Shown here: positions 51,138 to 58,230 of the stretch, piece by piece | Layout: each line of letters begins with the position of its first letter | Position numbering within the stretch: position 1 is the first letter of the stretch | NCBI RefSeq assembly: GCF_004364285.1 | Contig: NZ_SOBE01000001.1 | Location: 1,330,649-1,394,648, forward strand | Source of the DNA: Frigoribacterium sp. PhB116 | GTDB lineage: Bacteria > Actinomycetota > Actinomycetes > Actinomycetales > Microbacteriaceae | Length of the DNA: 64,000 nt | Reading direction: 5' to 3' | Translations under genes and position numbers: made by a program | The notes under the pieces: model-generated | Seen by the model: only the letters and a program-made list of their open reading frames with translations | Database searches by the model: none | What the model was told of the DNA's origin: nothing

Positions 51138-51935
51138 ATGACGACACGCGCTGTTCCGACCGGGGCCACGGCTCCCGACCGCCGGGCCCTGCTGAACAAG
51201 GTCCCCGAGATCACCCTCGCGTTCTGGGGGATCAAGGTGCTCTGCACCACCGTCGGCGAGACGTTCGCCGACTTCCTCGCCGACGGCCTAGGCCTGGGGC
51301 TGACCTTGACGAGCGTCGCGACGGCGGGCCTTCTCGTCGTGGCGCTCGCGGTGCAGTTCCGGGCGAGGACCTACGTGCCCGTCGTCTACTGGCTCGCGGT
51401 CGTGCTGATCAGCGTCGTCGGGACGCTGCTCACCGACACCCTGACCGACTCGCTCGGCGTGAGCCTGTGGGTGTCGACGGCGGTCTTCGCGGTGGCGCTG
51501 GCCGTCGTGTTCGTCGTGTGGCACCGCGTCGAGGGCACGCTGTCGATCCACGAGGTCACGACTCCGCGTCGCGAGGCCTTCTACTGGGCGGCGGTGCTGA
51601 TGACGTTCGCGCTCGGCACGGCCGTCGGCGACCTCCTCGGCGAGCAGCTGGCTCTCGGCTACCTACCCTCGGCGCTGCTGTTCGCCGCGGCCATCGCCGT
51701 CGTCGCCCTGGCGCACCGGTTCGCCGGCGTCGGGTCGGTGCTCGCGTTCTGGGCGGCGTACGTCCTCACCCGGCCGCTCGGCGCCTCCGTCGGGGACTTC
51801 CTGTCGCAGCCGGTCGCCGACGGCGGGCTCGGCCTCGGGTCGACCGTCACGAGCGTCGTGTTCCTCGCGGCGATCGCCGCTCTCGTCGTCGTCCTCACGG
51901 TGCGACGGCCGGCGCGACCCGCGCTGCGCGTTTGA
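51138..51935 (+). CDS. COG4705-like membrane-anchored protein
   Basis: 265 residues, about eight hydrophobic helices arranged as two similar halves: NKVPEITLAFWGIKVLCTTVGETFADFLAD at the start and TFALGTAVGDLLGEQLALGY and YVLTRPLGASVGDFLSQP later. This repeated G(E/D)xxADxL pattern is characteristic of the uncharacterised COG4705 family. Divergent from and co-regulated with the PAP2 operon. Function unknown. Confidence 0.85.
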   Translation: MTTRAVPTGATAPDRRALLNKVPEITLAFWGIKVLCTTVGETFADFLADGLGLGLTLTSVATAGLLVVALAVQFRARTYVPVVYWLAVVLISVVGTLLTDTLTDSLGVSLWVSTAVFAVALAVVFVVWHRVEGTLSIHEVTTPRREAFYWAAVLMTFALGTAVGDLLGEQLALGYLPSALLFAAAIAVVALAHRFAGVGSVLAFWAAYVLTRPLGASVGDFLSQPVADGGLGLGSTVTSVVFLAAIAALVVVLTVRRPARPALRV

Positions 51936-51970
51936 CTCCCCCTGCCCCGCCGCTCGAGAAAGAAGACCCC

Positions 51971-52468
51971 GTGGACTGGCAGATCAACGGCCTCCCCGTG
52001 CACCCCCTCGTCGTCCACCTCGTCACCGTGGCCTTCCCCACGGCGTCGCTGCTGATCCTCGTCGGGGCGTTCTGGCCCGGCCTCCGTCGGCGGCTGGGCG
52101 TCGTCACCCCCCTCGTCGCCCTCGTCTCGCTGGTCGCTGTCCCCCTCGCGACGTCCTCCGGCGAGGCGCTGGAGGCGCGGGTCGGCCCGAGCGCACTGCT
52201 CGAGGCCCATGCGCAGCTGGGCGACACCCTGCTGCCGTGGGCGATCGCGGTGTTCGTCGTCGCCGTGGCGCAGTGGGCGTGGCAGCACTGGGTGCTCACG
52301 CCGGAGGCGCGCCGCCCGCGGCCGGCCCTCCGGCGCGACGTGCGCCTGGGCGTCGGCGCCGTGCTGACGGTGCTGGTCGTCGGCACCAGCATCGGCGGGA
52401 TCGTCACGACCGTCCGCATCGGCGACTCGGGCGCGAAGGCTGTCTGGTCCGACTCATCGGCCACCTGA
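51971..52468 (+). CDS. DUF2231 four-helix membrane protein
   Basis: 165 residues from GTG at 51971. INGLPVHPLVVHLVTVAFPTA is the hallmark HPl.VHfpia segment of DUF2231; four helices. Probably co-transcribed with the COG4705-like gene (35-nt gap). Family function unknown, sometimes linked to redox or metal homeostasis. Confidence 0.85.
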   Translation: MDWQINGLPVHPLVVHLVTVAFPTASLLILVGAFWPGLRRRLGVVTPLVALVSLVAVPLATSSGEALEARVGPSALLEAHAQLGDTLLPWAIAVFVVAVAQWAWQHWVLTPEARRPRPALRRDVRLGVGAVLTVLVVGTSIGGIVTTVRIGDSGAKAVWSDSSAT

Positions 52469-52544
52469 GCGCCCCGGACCGCTCGCACAACCCTGTGATG
52501 ACCGACAGCGAAGCCATCACACGAGCCGGTGACGCCCGGCTATC

Positions 52545-52560
52545 GATCGTCTAACGGGAC
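52545..52560 (+). repeat. Boundary motif, array unit 1 left edge
   Basis: GATCGTCTAACGGGAC; left edge of the dense array. Confidence 0.7.
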
Positions 52561-52592
52561 ACCGCTCCTAGGCCTCATGGTTGGATCGGTCT

Positions 52593-52823
52593 ATGCCGCA
52601 GGGAAAGCCACCAGAACCGCGAACCGAGAAGCAAAACATCGGGACGATGGTCTTCGGTCTGGGGCTCGGGGCCTTTGGCGTGGCCTGGCTCATCTTTAAC
52701 CCCAATTGGTCAGGCATCACGACTCGAGGCCTGCCGGTCTGGCTGGTCGGCCTATTGCTCATTGGGCCTTCGTGCGCTCTGTTCGTGATTGGACTACGGA
52801 GCTTCCTTGCCAATAAGCCTTAG
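52593..52823 (+). CDS. Small two-helix membrane protein (unit 1)
   Basis: 76 residues from ATG 52593 (TTG 52581 possible). A charged N-terminus (MPQGKPPEPRTEKQ) precedes two helices (MVFGLGLGAFGVAWLIF and LVGLLLIGPSCALFVIGL). No family recognised. It is the only gene of a 352-bp motif-bounded unit, and the local sequence is AT-richer than the flanks. Confidence 0.6.
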   Translation: MPQGKPPEPRTEKQNIGTMVFGLGLGAFGVAWLIFNPNWSGITTRGLPVWLVGLLLIGPSCALFVIGLRSFLANKP

Positions 52824-52896
52824 TTGCGGCGATGTTCACACCTGGATGGCTCGCAGGAGTCACGCGTAGACGGCTGAGTAATGGCTTAGCCGAGGC

Positions 52897-52912
52897 AATC
52901 CCCTATCGGGCG
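52897..52912 (+). repeat. Boundary motif carrying a stop codon
   Basis: AATCCCCTATCGGGCG; its CTA (52903-52905) is the TAG stop of the leftward gene. Confidence 0.7.
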
Positions 52913-53427
52913 TGCGGCTCCCTATGTCGCAACTCGTCGAGTATGCGGGTGAGCCTGTCGTAGCCCCGCCAGGCGCTGACCGTCGACACGATGAGCAAAG
53001 CAAGGAAGACGAGAGCGAGGACGAACCAGACCGGACCCGCTGTAGAAGCGAGCCAGAGGCTGAGCGCGATGAAGCCCGTGAACACGACAGGTGCCAGCCA
53101 CCTCGATCTACGGTTCTGGTCCCGCCACTTCTCGAGCATCGGGATCCATGTCGACGAGTCGACGTCCAAAGGAAGGGCGCCGGCCTTCACCGCAGCCTGC
53201 ATCCGGGAAAGCTCATCAACACCGCCGGCACGACGCCGAGCACGACTGATGACCACTCCGAGAAAGGCCGTCATTGCACCCGCGTAGACGACCGTGCTGA
53301 TGAGACGGGCAATCACGGGCTGTTCGGCCGGCATGACGACGACACCGATGCCCAGCCACAAGGCAGCCAGGAGGACGAAGAGCAAGGGCAGGAGCGCTCG
53401 AAGCGGCAGGGAGCGGAAACGCGCCAT
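52903..53427 (-). CDS. Four-helix membrane protein (unit 2)
   Basis: 174 residues. Helices at about 10-32, 38-58, 112-128 and 130-148, with a cytoplasmic segment (RMQAAVKAGALPLDVDSSTWIPMLEKWRDQNRR) between the second and third. The pattern resembles small actinobacterial membrane proteins of unknown role. The TAG stop is provided by the boundary motif. Only gene of a 623-bp unit. Confidence 0.7.
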   Translation of the reverse strand: MARFRSLPLRALLPLLFVLLAALWLGIGVVVMPAEQPVIARLISTVVYAGAMTAFLGVVISRARRRAGGVDELSRMQAAVKAGALPLDVDSSTWIPMLEKWRDQNRRSRWLAPVVFTGFIALSLWLASTAGPVWFVLALVFLALLIVSTVSAWRGYDRLTRILDELRHREPHAR

Positions 53428-53519
53428 CGGGGGGACTCCTTCGGATTAGCTCATACCCTTCCCTAGATTGTCTCCGCGTGACCGCATTGGAGCCGGCCCA
53501 TCACACGCGTACGGGCACG

Positions 53520-53535
53520 GATCGGCTATTGGGCA
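53520..53535 (+). repeat. Boundary motif carrying a stop codon
   Basis: GATCGGCTATTGGGCA; CTA at 53526-53528 is the TAG stop of the HAD gene. Confidence 0.7.
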
Positions 53536-54218
53536 TCCGCAGACCTGGCGATCACGGACCGGACCAACTCACCGATCGGAAGCTCGCGGCGCCCGTGGCC
53601 GTCGACCAGCAGCGCCTGCATCCCGGCTGCCCTGGCTCCGTCAACGTCCTTCACCGGATCGTCGCCGACGAACAGGCATGCCTCCGGCTCGACTCCGAGC
53701 TCAGAGGCGAGAACGGCGAAGGCCCTCACGTCGGGCTTTGCGAAACCGACGCGCTCAGACGTGCAAACGACATCGAACTCGACGAGGAGACCTGTACGCC
53801 GGAGCTTTGCTAGCTGCTGAGCCTCCGTCCCGTTCGTCAGCAGCCCGATGCGATGACCGGACGCGCGCAAGTTCTGAAGAAGTGGAAGCGCATCGGGGAA
53901 TGCCCGCCATGACGACTCGTACGCCCGCAGATAACCGCCGAACAGCCCGTCGACATCGACCTCGCCCGCAGGGACATCCACCCCGAGCGGCGGGAGGACA
54001 GAGCGCAGCCGCTCACGGCGCTGCTCCAAGAAGCTGATCTCACCCGACCGCCAACGCTCGAAGTGCAGCTCTTCGGCGGCGAACCAGCTAGCAAGCGTCG
54101 AGTCTGACGCGACCACACCGAGCGAGCCGAGGAAGTGGACCGCGGCGGATCGGGCTGAACCGTAGTGATCGAACAGCGTCCCGTCGAGGTCGAAGCCGAC
54201 CGCACCCACTCGCGTCAC
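53526..54218 (-). CDS. HAD-superfamily hydrolase (unit 3)
   Basis: 230 residues from GTG at 54218. Motif I FDLDGTLFD (nucleophile Asp), motif II LLTNG, motif III Lys in FAKPD and motif IV VGDDPVKD; a helical cap lies between I and II. Subfamily IA phosphatase, similar to YjjG/phosphoglycolate-type enzymes. The only unit in the array with a clearly enzymatic product; stop codon lies in the boundary motif. Confidence 0.88.
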   Translation of the reverse strand: MTRVGAVGFDLDGTLFDHYGSARSAAVHFLGSLGVVASDSTLASWFAAEELHFERWRSGEISFLEQRRERLRSVLPPLGVDVPAGEVDVDGLFGGYLRAYESSWRAFPDALPLLQNLRASGHRIGLLTNGTEAQQLAKLRRTGLLVEFDVVCTSERVGFAKPDVRAFAVLASELGVEPEACLFVGDDPVKDVDGARAAGMQALLVDGHGRRELPIGELVRSVIARSADAQ

Positions 54219-54247
54219 CGCGCCAGTCTAGAAGTGGACCGGTGGCC

Positions 54248-54263
54248 GATCCTCAATCGGGCA
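54248..54263 (+). repeat. Boundary motif
   Basis: GATCCTCAATCGGGCA, with full CCGAT/ATCGG dyad; between unit 3 and unit 4. Confidence 0.65.
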
Positions 54264-54312
54264 GACCAAGTCTTGCGACCTAGCTGTCACCGATTCAGAG
54301 AGATGATGGGTC

Positions 54313-54636
54313 ATGTCCTCCGATGACGGCACCCAGTCTCGCCTTCAGCAGCAGCGACGGGTCCCTCGCATCGCTGCTGCGCTTCTCGCAGCAGCTTTCG
54401 TATTCCTCGTCTTGCTCCCTCTGCTGCCCAGTCCCTACGTCTCGGGCGGCGCGCGACTTGCGTTGTTCCTCCTACCCCTCCCTCCCCTCCTGGCTTTCGG
54501 GGGCACACTCGCAGCACTCCTCGACCGAAAGATCGGCGAAACCAGCAAGGGCCTATGGGCCATCGGCTCAGCCCTCTTCGGGTTCGTCTGCGTACCGGCA
54601 CTCTTCGTGCTCGTCACCCTCATAGCGGGGCCCTAA
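54313..54636 (+). CDS. Three-helix membrane protein (unit 4)
   Basis: 107 residues from ATG 54313. A polar N-terminus (SSDDGTQSRLQQQRR) is followed by helices at about 20-40, 46-68 and 80-105. No family recognised. Only gene of a 442-bp unit. Confidence 0.65.
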   Translation: MSSDDGTQSRLQQQRRVPRIAAALLAAAFVFLVLLPLLPSPYVSGGARLALFLLPLPPLLAFGGTLAALLDRKIGETSKGLWAIGSALFGFVCVPALFVLVTLIAGP

Positions 54637-54689
54637 AGAATGAGCTCTCTGGCCAACGTGATCACCAGAGGACCAATTGGCCGCTGACT

Positions 54690-54705
54690 GATCTCCTACC
54701 GGGCA
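54690..54705 (+). repeat. Boundary motif carrying a stop codon
   Basis: GATCTCCTACCGGGCA; CTA at 54696-54698 is the TAG stop of the leftward unit-5 gene. Confidence 0.6.
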
Positions 54706-54895
54706 CCAGTGGATTCATCCCTCCGCCGCGATACGTAGGAGCGGTAAAGAGCGATCAGGGTCAGCGGAGCGCCAATCACGACCAGCCATATAGCGCCGGA
54801 GACCGACCGAGACCAGCAAGGCCCACGCCGATCATGGTCGGTCCGAGAATGAGTCCGACAAGGATCAAGATCGTCCCGCGACGCCTCTGCTGCAT
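54696..54895 (-). pseudogene. Small membrane protein gene with frameshift (unit 5)
   Basis: From ATG 54895 the frame reads MQQRRRGTILILVGLILGPT, then MIGVGLAGLGRS, and stops at a TGA soon after; a second frame continues with SGAIWLVVIGAPLTLIALY, then RSYVSRRRDESTGAR, to the motif-borne TAG. Both halves look like one two-helix protein of about 66 residues; the 200-nt span is one base short of 201. Either a one-base deletion, a sequencing error or recoding. Confidence 0.6.
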
Positions 54896-54973
54896 GAACG
54901 GAGCCTGCCACTTGCAGAGCTCAGGTGTTGCTGCGCGCCGGCACAGAGGGGCAGCCCTCTAGGACCGTTGGCC

Positions 54974-54989
54974 GATCGTCTACTGCGAC
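54974..54989 (+). repeat. Boundary motif, diverged
   Basis: GATCGTCTACTGCGAC, preceded by GGCC; between units 5 and 6. Confidence 0.5.
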
Positions 54990-55090
54990 TCTTTGATGAT
55001 GTCGCGGTGAGTGCGATCGACGATGCAGCGACAACGATCCCGCTTCGCGCCACGAAACCGATGGCGGATCGTTCCTCGATAGGGTCGAGT

Positions 55091-55195
55091 ATGAAGTCCT
55101 TCGGATGGCGCGTATTCGGCTGGGGCATTGCACTCACCGTCGTGGTTGTCGTCGGCGGGTTCATCCTCCGAAGCTTCGGCGCCGTCGCGGCCTGA
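55091..55195 (+). CDS. 34-residue single-helix peptide (unit 6)
   Basis: MKSFGWRVFGWGIALTVVVV, then VGGFILRSFGAVAA: a short basic/aromatic start and one membrane helix. AGGG lies 7 nt before ATG 55091. A longer frame from TTG 54968 would run through the boundary motif and is not preferred. Only plausible product of a 285-bp unit; could be a toxin-like or regulatory micropeptide, but nothing proves it is made. Confidence 0.4.
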   Translation: MKSFGWRVFGWGIALTVVVVVGGFILRSFGAVAA

Positions 55196-55258
55196 CTCAC
55201 GGGGACGTCATGCCGAGGAACGAGCCGCCTCCGCCGCCATGGCGCATTCCCGCGCGGG

Positions 55259-55274
55259 GATCCCCTAACGGGCG
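55259..55274 (+). repeat. Boundary motif
   Basis: GATCCCCTAACGGGCG; 7 bp before the stop codon of the leftward unit-7 gene. Confidence 0.65.
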
Positions 55275-55281
55275 CGAAGCC

Positions 55282-55539
55282 TCAGTCTTGGTTCTCGGAC
55301 TTAAGAGAGGCGTCGTAGGCCTCGTACGGCAGGGCTTTGAGGTAGAACGTGACCTTTAGGAGCATGGCTCCAGCCACGGCCCCGAGCGCAGCAACGGGCC
55401 AGAAGATCCACATGCCCGTGACGACCGCAGCGAAGACCAGCATGCCCGTGCACAACCCAGCGACAGTCGCAGCGCCATACGTGATCTCACGGGGGATGGA
55501 ACCCCACACTTTTCGGTCTTCCAGAATCGTCAGACTCAT
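55282..55539 (-). CDS. Two-helix membrane protein (unit 7)
   Basis: 85 residues from ATG 55539 with GGGAGAG upstream. Helices at about 22-45 and 47-65 (AATVAGLCTGMLVFAAVV; VAALGAVAGAMLLKVTFYL), then an acidic tail (DASLKSENQD). Resembles the small YxxxIP-type helper proteins with REITYG before the first helix, but no family is certain. Confidence 0.65.
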   Translation of the reverse strand: MSLTILEDRKVWGSIPREITYGAATVAGLCTGMLVFAAVVTGMWIFWPVAALGAVAGAMLLKVTFYLKALPYEAYDASLKSENQD

Positions 55540-55629
55540 CGGCTCTCTCCCAAATCTCGGAGCCCAACATGGCTCGGATGCTCAGCTAAGCGCCTTTACA
55601 GCGCGCGGCGTGCGAACCGCCCCGAGCAG

Positions 55630-55645
55630 GATCGTCTATCGGGAC
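55630..55645 (+). repeat. Boundary motif, consensus copy
   Basis: GATCGTCTATCGGGAC; between units 7 and 8. Confidence 0.75.
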
Positions 55646-55700
55646 AGGATCAATCGCCTGATGGACGCGTTGGCGCACAAGCGGGACCTACAGTCACCTC

Positions 55701-56228
55701 ATGCGAACACGTACCGTGATCCTCGGAGGGCCGCTCCTCGTAGCCCTCTACGCCGGCATCATGGTCGTGTCCCTCGGCTGGTTGGAGCCCCAAGCAGCCG
55801 TCCCGGGCCTCACGAGAACTGAGATAGCGCAGGGACTCGATCACTTCGGTAGCGACCTCACCGCACTGACCTGGTCACTCGTGGTTCTAGGCCTGGTTGG
55901 GGTCGGGCTCTCAGCAGTGGCCAGCACCGTGGGGCGCCGGGCTCGGCTCCAGCTGAGCACCATCGCGACCCTGCACCTCGGCTTGCTGGTCCTGGGAGCC
56001 CCCGTCTCGTTCTTCGCCGCTTTCCCGCTCGGCATGGACATGGCTGACGCCTTCGGGGTCTCAGGTGGACTCCGCACCCCGTGGTACATGGTGTTGCTCT
56101 GGGCGAGCGGCATCAGCCTGCTTTCGCTGCTCGCCCTGCTGTTCTCCACCATAAGAACGGGACAGCCGATCACCCCATCGCAAGAGTCAGGCGCCGAGAG
56201 GCGAGCTGCAACGATCCATCACCACTAG
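55701..56228 (+). CDS. Four-helix membrane protein (unit 8)
   Basis: 175 residues from ATG 55701 with almost no leader. Helices at about 7-27, 53-75, 85-105 and 125-148; extracytoplasmic loop with LEPQAAVPGLTRTEIAQGLDHF. No family recognised. TAG stop lies 2 nt before the next boundary motif, so here the plus-strand gene ends at the right motif. Confidence 0.7.
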   Translation: MRTRTVILGGPLLVALYAGIMVVSLGWLEPQAAVPGLTRTEIAQGLDHFGSDLTALTWSLVVLGLVGVGLSAVASTVGRRARLQLSTIATLHLGLLVLGAPVSFFAAFPLGMDMADAFGVSGGLRTPWYMVLLWASGISLLSLLALLFSTIRTGQPITPSQESGAERRAATIHHH

Positions 56229-56230
56229 CC

Positions 56231-56246
56231 GATCGGCTATCGGGAC
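56231..56246 (+). repeat. Boundary motif, consensus copy
   Basis: GATCGGCTATCGGGAC with full CCGAT/ATCGG dyad; between units 8 and 9. Confidence 0.8.
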
Positions 56247-56289
56247 GCAGAGCGTTCCCCTCTAGGTCGGTTTCGTGAAGCAACGGTTT

Positions 56290-56499
56290 CTAGCGTCGCA
56301 TCTCAGCCACGGCTCGAACATTGAAGTAGATGCCGATCACGATCAGTCCCACGCCTAGGAGCATGAGCACATTCGGCAGGTCACTGAAGACCTTGGCGAT
56401 GAATAGGACGGCAGCCAGAAAATAGAAGATCGTGGCCACGCCCATAAGCTTTCTAAAGCGAGGAATGTTGAAAGGCACCAGCGGCTCCGTATCGATCAA
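56290..56499 (-). CDS. Two-helix membrane protein (unit 9)
   Basis: 69 residues from TTG 56499 (GAGG 9 nt upstream); ATG at 56445 is an alternative. Helices VATIFYFLAAVLFIAKVF and VLMLLGVGLIVIGIYFNV with a short polar turn. No family recognised. Only gene of a 356-bp unit. Confidence 0.55.
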   Translation of the reverse strand: MIDTEPLVPFNIPRFRKLMGVATIFYFLAAVLFIAKVFSDLPNVLMLLGVGLIVIGIYFNVRAVAEMRR

Positions 56500-56586
56500 G
56501 AGAAATAACCTCGCGGGCCGAAAGGTCGGCTGTGGACAAGACTCCTCGCAAGGTACTGCCCAGTGTGGCCCGCTGTCCCGAGGGTG

Positions 56587-56602
56587 GATCCCCTATCGGG
56601 AC
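56587..56602 (+). repeat. Boundary motif, consensus copy at array right edge
   Basis: GATCCCCTATCGGGAC, identical to the copy at 38457. A perfect 14-bp palindrome GCCGATGCATCGGC follows at 56625-56638. Confidence 0.8.
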
Positions 56603-56675
56603 GATCGTTTTTCGTAGCTTCGACGCCGATGCATCGGCACCACGGCCGTGTTGCAGCAGCTCCGCGTGATGAGAC

Positions 56676-57431
56676 CTAGGGGCGTGCTCGGATGCGGTCG
56701 AGGTCATCTCGTACTCGTTCCGGTTCCTCCTCGAGCGGTAGGTTCGCTTCGTCGTGGACTCCATCCAGTGAGCTCGTAGGGTCGGGGTCGAGGACTGCGA
56801 AGACGGGGCCGAGGTCGTCCTGCTCGGGGCCGCGCTCGGCGACGAGCTCGAGGGTGCGGTGGTCAGCACGGTCGTCGGTGAGGCTGTCGACGAGGACGCG
56901 GGCGATCTGGTACCGGGCGATGACGCCATCGGCCGGGTTGCCGGCCTGGTGGGTGTCGCCCTGGCGCATGGTGACCTGCAGCTGGTCGGCATCGTTGTAG
57001 TCGAACCATCCGGGGCGGACGATCGTGTATCGGTTGCCACTGGCCCTGACGAGGCGTTCGCCTCGGCGCTTCCACTCGGAGCTGGGGTGCCGGACGGTCG
57101 CCCCGACCGTGGTCATCAGCGCGATCCGGACCGGACGCCCGTCGAGGACCTGCAGGACGTTGCGGACGGCGCCGTAGTTGACGGCTTCGCCGTTGCTGTT
57201 GTCGCCGTGGGTAAAGACGACGGCGTCGATGCCTGCGACAGCCGCGGTGAGGGTGGAGGCGTCGGTGAGGTCACCGACGACGACCTCTGCGGCCGGGTCG
57301 AGGCCACGTGCGCGGGAGGCGTTGCGCGCGAGGGCGCGGGTGCTGTGCCCGGCGGCGACGGAGGTGGCGACGACGTGGCGGCCGATGCTGCCGGTGGCGC
57401 CGACGACGAGAACGGTCAGGTGGTCGGTCAT
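56676..57431 (-). CDS. NmrA/atypical SDR NAD(P)-binding protein
   Basis: 251 residues from ATG 57431. N-terminal VLVVGATGSIGRHVV (GATG..G dinucleotide motif), then DLTDASTLTAAVAGIDAVVF and ERLVRASGNRYTIVRPGWF, the standard layout of NAD(P)H-binding NmrA-like proteins. Often a redox sensor or an oxidoreductase lacking the Tyr-Lys catalytic pair. Starts the leftward set NmrA/flavodoxin/AKR with an 11-nt gap to the flavodoxin gene. Confidence 0.87.
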   Translation of the reverse strand: MTDHLTVLVVGATGSIGRHVVATSVAAGHSTRALARNASRARGLDPAAEVVVGDLTDASTLTAAVAGIDAVVFTHGDNSNGEAVNYGAVRNVLQVLDGRPVRIALMTTVGATVRHPSSEWKRRGERLVRASGNRYTIVRPGWFDYNDADQLQVTMRQGDTHQAGNPADGVIARYQIARVLVDSLTDDRADHRTLELVAERGPEQDDLGPVFAVLDPDPTSSLDGVHDEANLPLEEEPERVRDDLDRIRARP

Positions 57432-57442
57432 GGTGGGGCCTT

Positions 57443-58123
57443 TCATGCGAGGCCAGCGGCAGAGAGCCACTGGTCGAGGTCGGCGGCGCTGTCGGCGACT
57501 TCTTCGCCCTGCACGGCGAGCCCGTCACGGAGGCGGGCGCCGGTGTCGAGGTCGCGGTAGAAGCGTGCCGTGGAGCCGAGACCGCTGACGGCGTAGGTGA
57601 CGAACGGGTGGACGTCCTTGCCTGCCAGGTCGACGGCCTCGACGAAGGTGGCCATGATCATCGGGGGCTGCACGTTCCAGATCGGGCTGCCGAGGAGCAC
57701 CGTGTCGTACTGGGTGAGGTCCGGGAGGGCGCCGGCGATCGCGGGGCGTGCGTCGGCGTCTTGTTCCTCGGTATTGCGAGCGACCGTGGGGTCGTAGGCG
57801 TCCGAGTAGGGGTCGGCGGCCTCGATCCGGTAGACGTCGCAGTCGATGCGGTCGCTGATCATGCCGGCGAGGACTTCGGTGTTGCCGGTCTCGAGGGTGC
57901 GGCGGTCGCCGTACCAGTAGTTCTCGCCGGGGCGGGAGAAGTAGGCCATGAGGACGCGGCTACGGGAGGACGGCTTCACGGGGGTTCCTGTCGAGGTCGA
58001 AGGGGCAGCCGGCCCTACAGGCGCCGGTGGTGACGTCGTGCAGGCGGCGAGGCTGGCGGCGGTGAGGCCGGCTCCGCGGAGGACGGTGCGGCGGCTGAGG
58101 GGGTGACCGTGGTCGTGGGGCAT
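57443..58123 (-). CDS. Secreted flavodoxin-fold lipoprotein (Tat-type signal)
   Basis: 226 residues from ATG 58123. The N-terminus has RRTVLRGAGLTAASLAAC: a twin-arginine-like signal ending in a lipobox Cys, so a folded, cofactor-loaded protein may be exported and lipid-anchored. The body (RVLMAYFSRPGENYW, DTVLLGSPIWNVQPP) matches flavodoxin family 4, binding FMN. Unusual to find a flavodoxin exported. Upstream of the NmrA gene in a leftward operon. Confidence 0.85.
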   Translation of the reverse strand: MPHDHGHPLSRRTVLRGAGLTAASLAACTTSPPAPVGPAAPSTSTGTPVKPSSRSRVLMAYFSRPGENYWYGDRRTLETGNTEVLAGMISDRIDCDVYRIEAADPYSDAYDPTVARNTEEQDADARPAIAGALPDLTQYDTVLLGSPIWNVQPPMIMATFVEAVDLAGKDVHPFVTYAVSGLGSTARFYRDLDTGARLRDGLAVQGEEVADSAADLDQWLSAAGLA

Positions 58124-58230
58124 GAGCGTCGCTTCCGTGGTCGAGGGAGGTGCCGTTCGTGGTGCGGGGCGGGGAGCGACAGAGGGCGGGTGCGACGCAG
58201 GCAACTGCGTCGCACCCGCCCTCTGGGGTA

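Larger units (their letters stand above)
52545..56602 (+). mobile_element. Candidate gene-cassette array of nine single-gene units
   Basis: Ten copies of the boundary motif, all in plus orientation, divide this region into units of 352, 623, 728, 442, 284, 285, 371, 601 and 356 bp, each with one short gene on either strand. Seven of nine encode small membrane proteins. Base composition and codon use are visibly less GC-biased than in the flanks. No recombinase is encoded. Interpretation as cassettes is inference from the layout. Confidence 0.6.

Noticed and set aside
55067..55085. Inverted boundary motif (minus strand CCCTATCGAGGAAC)
   Set aside because: Lacks GATC at the right distance and carries an internal insertion; too weak to call.
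54968..55195. 75-residue ORF from TTG 54968
   Set aside because: It would start before and translate through the boundary motif; the N-terminal part has no coding character.
52545..56602. Boundary motifs as ordinary transcription terminators or REP elements
   Set aside because: Stems of only 5 bp, no T-run, one fixed orientation irrespective of gene direction and positions before as well as after genes do not fit terminators.
52545..56602. A classical integron
   Set aside because: No attC-like 57-141 bp sites with GTTRRRY core boxes and no IntI gene are visible; genes lie in both orientations.
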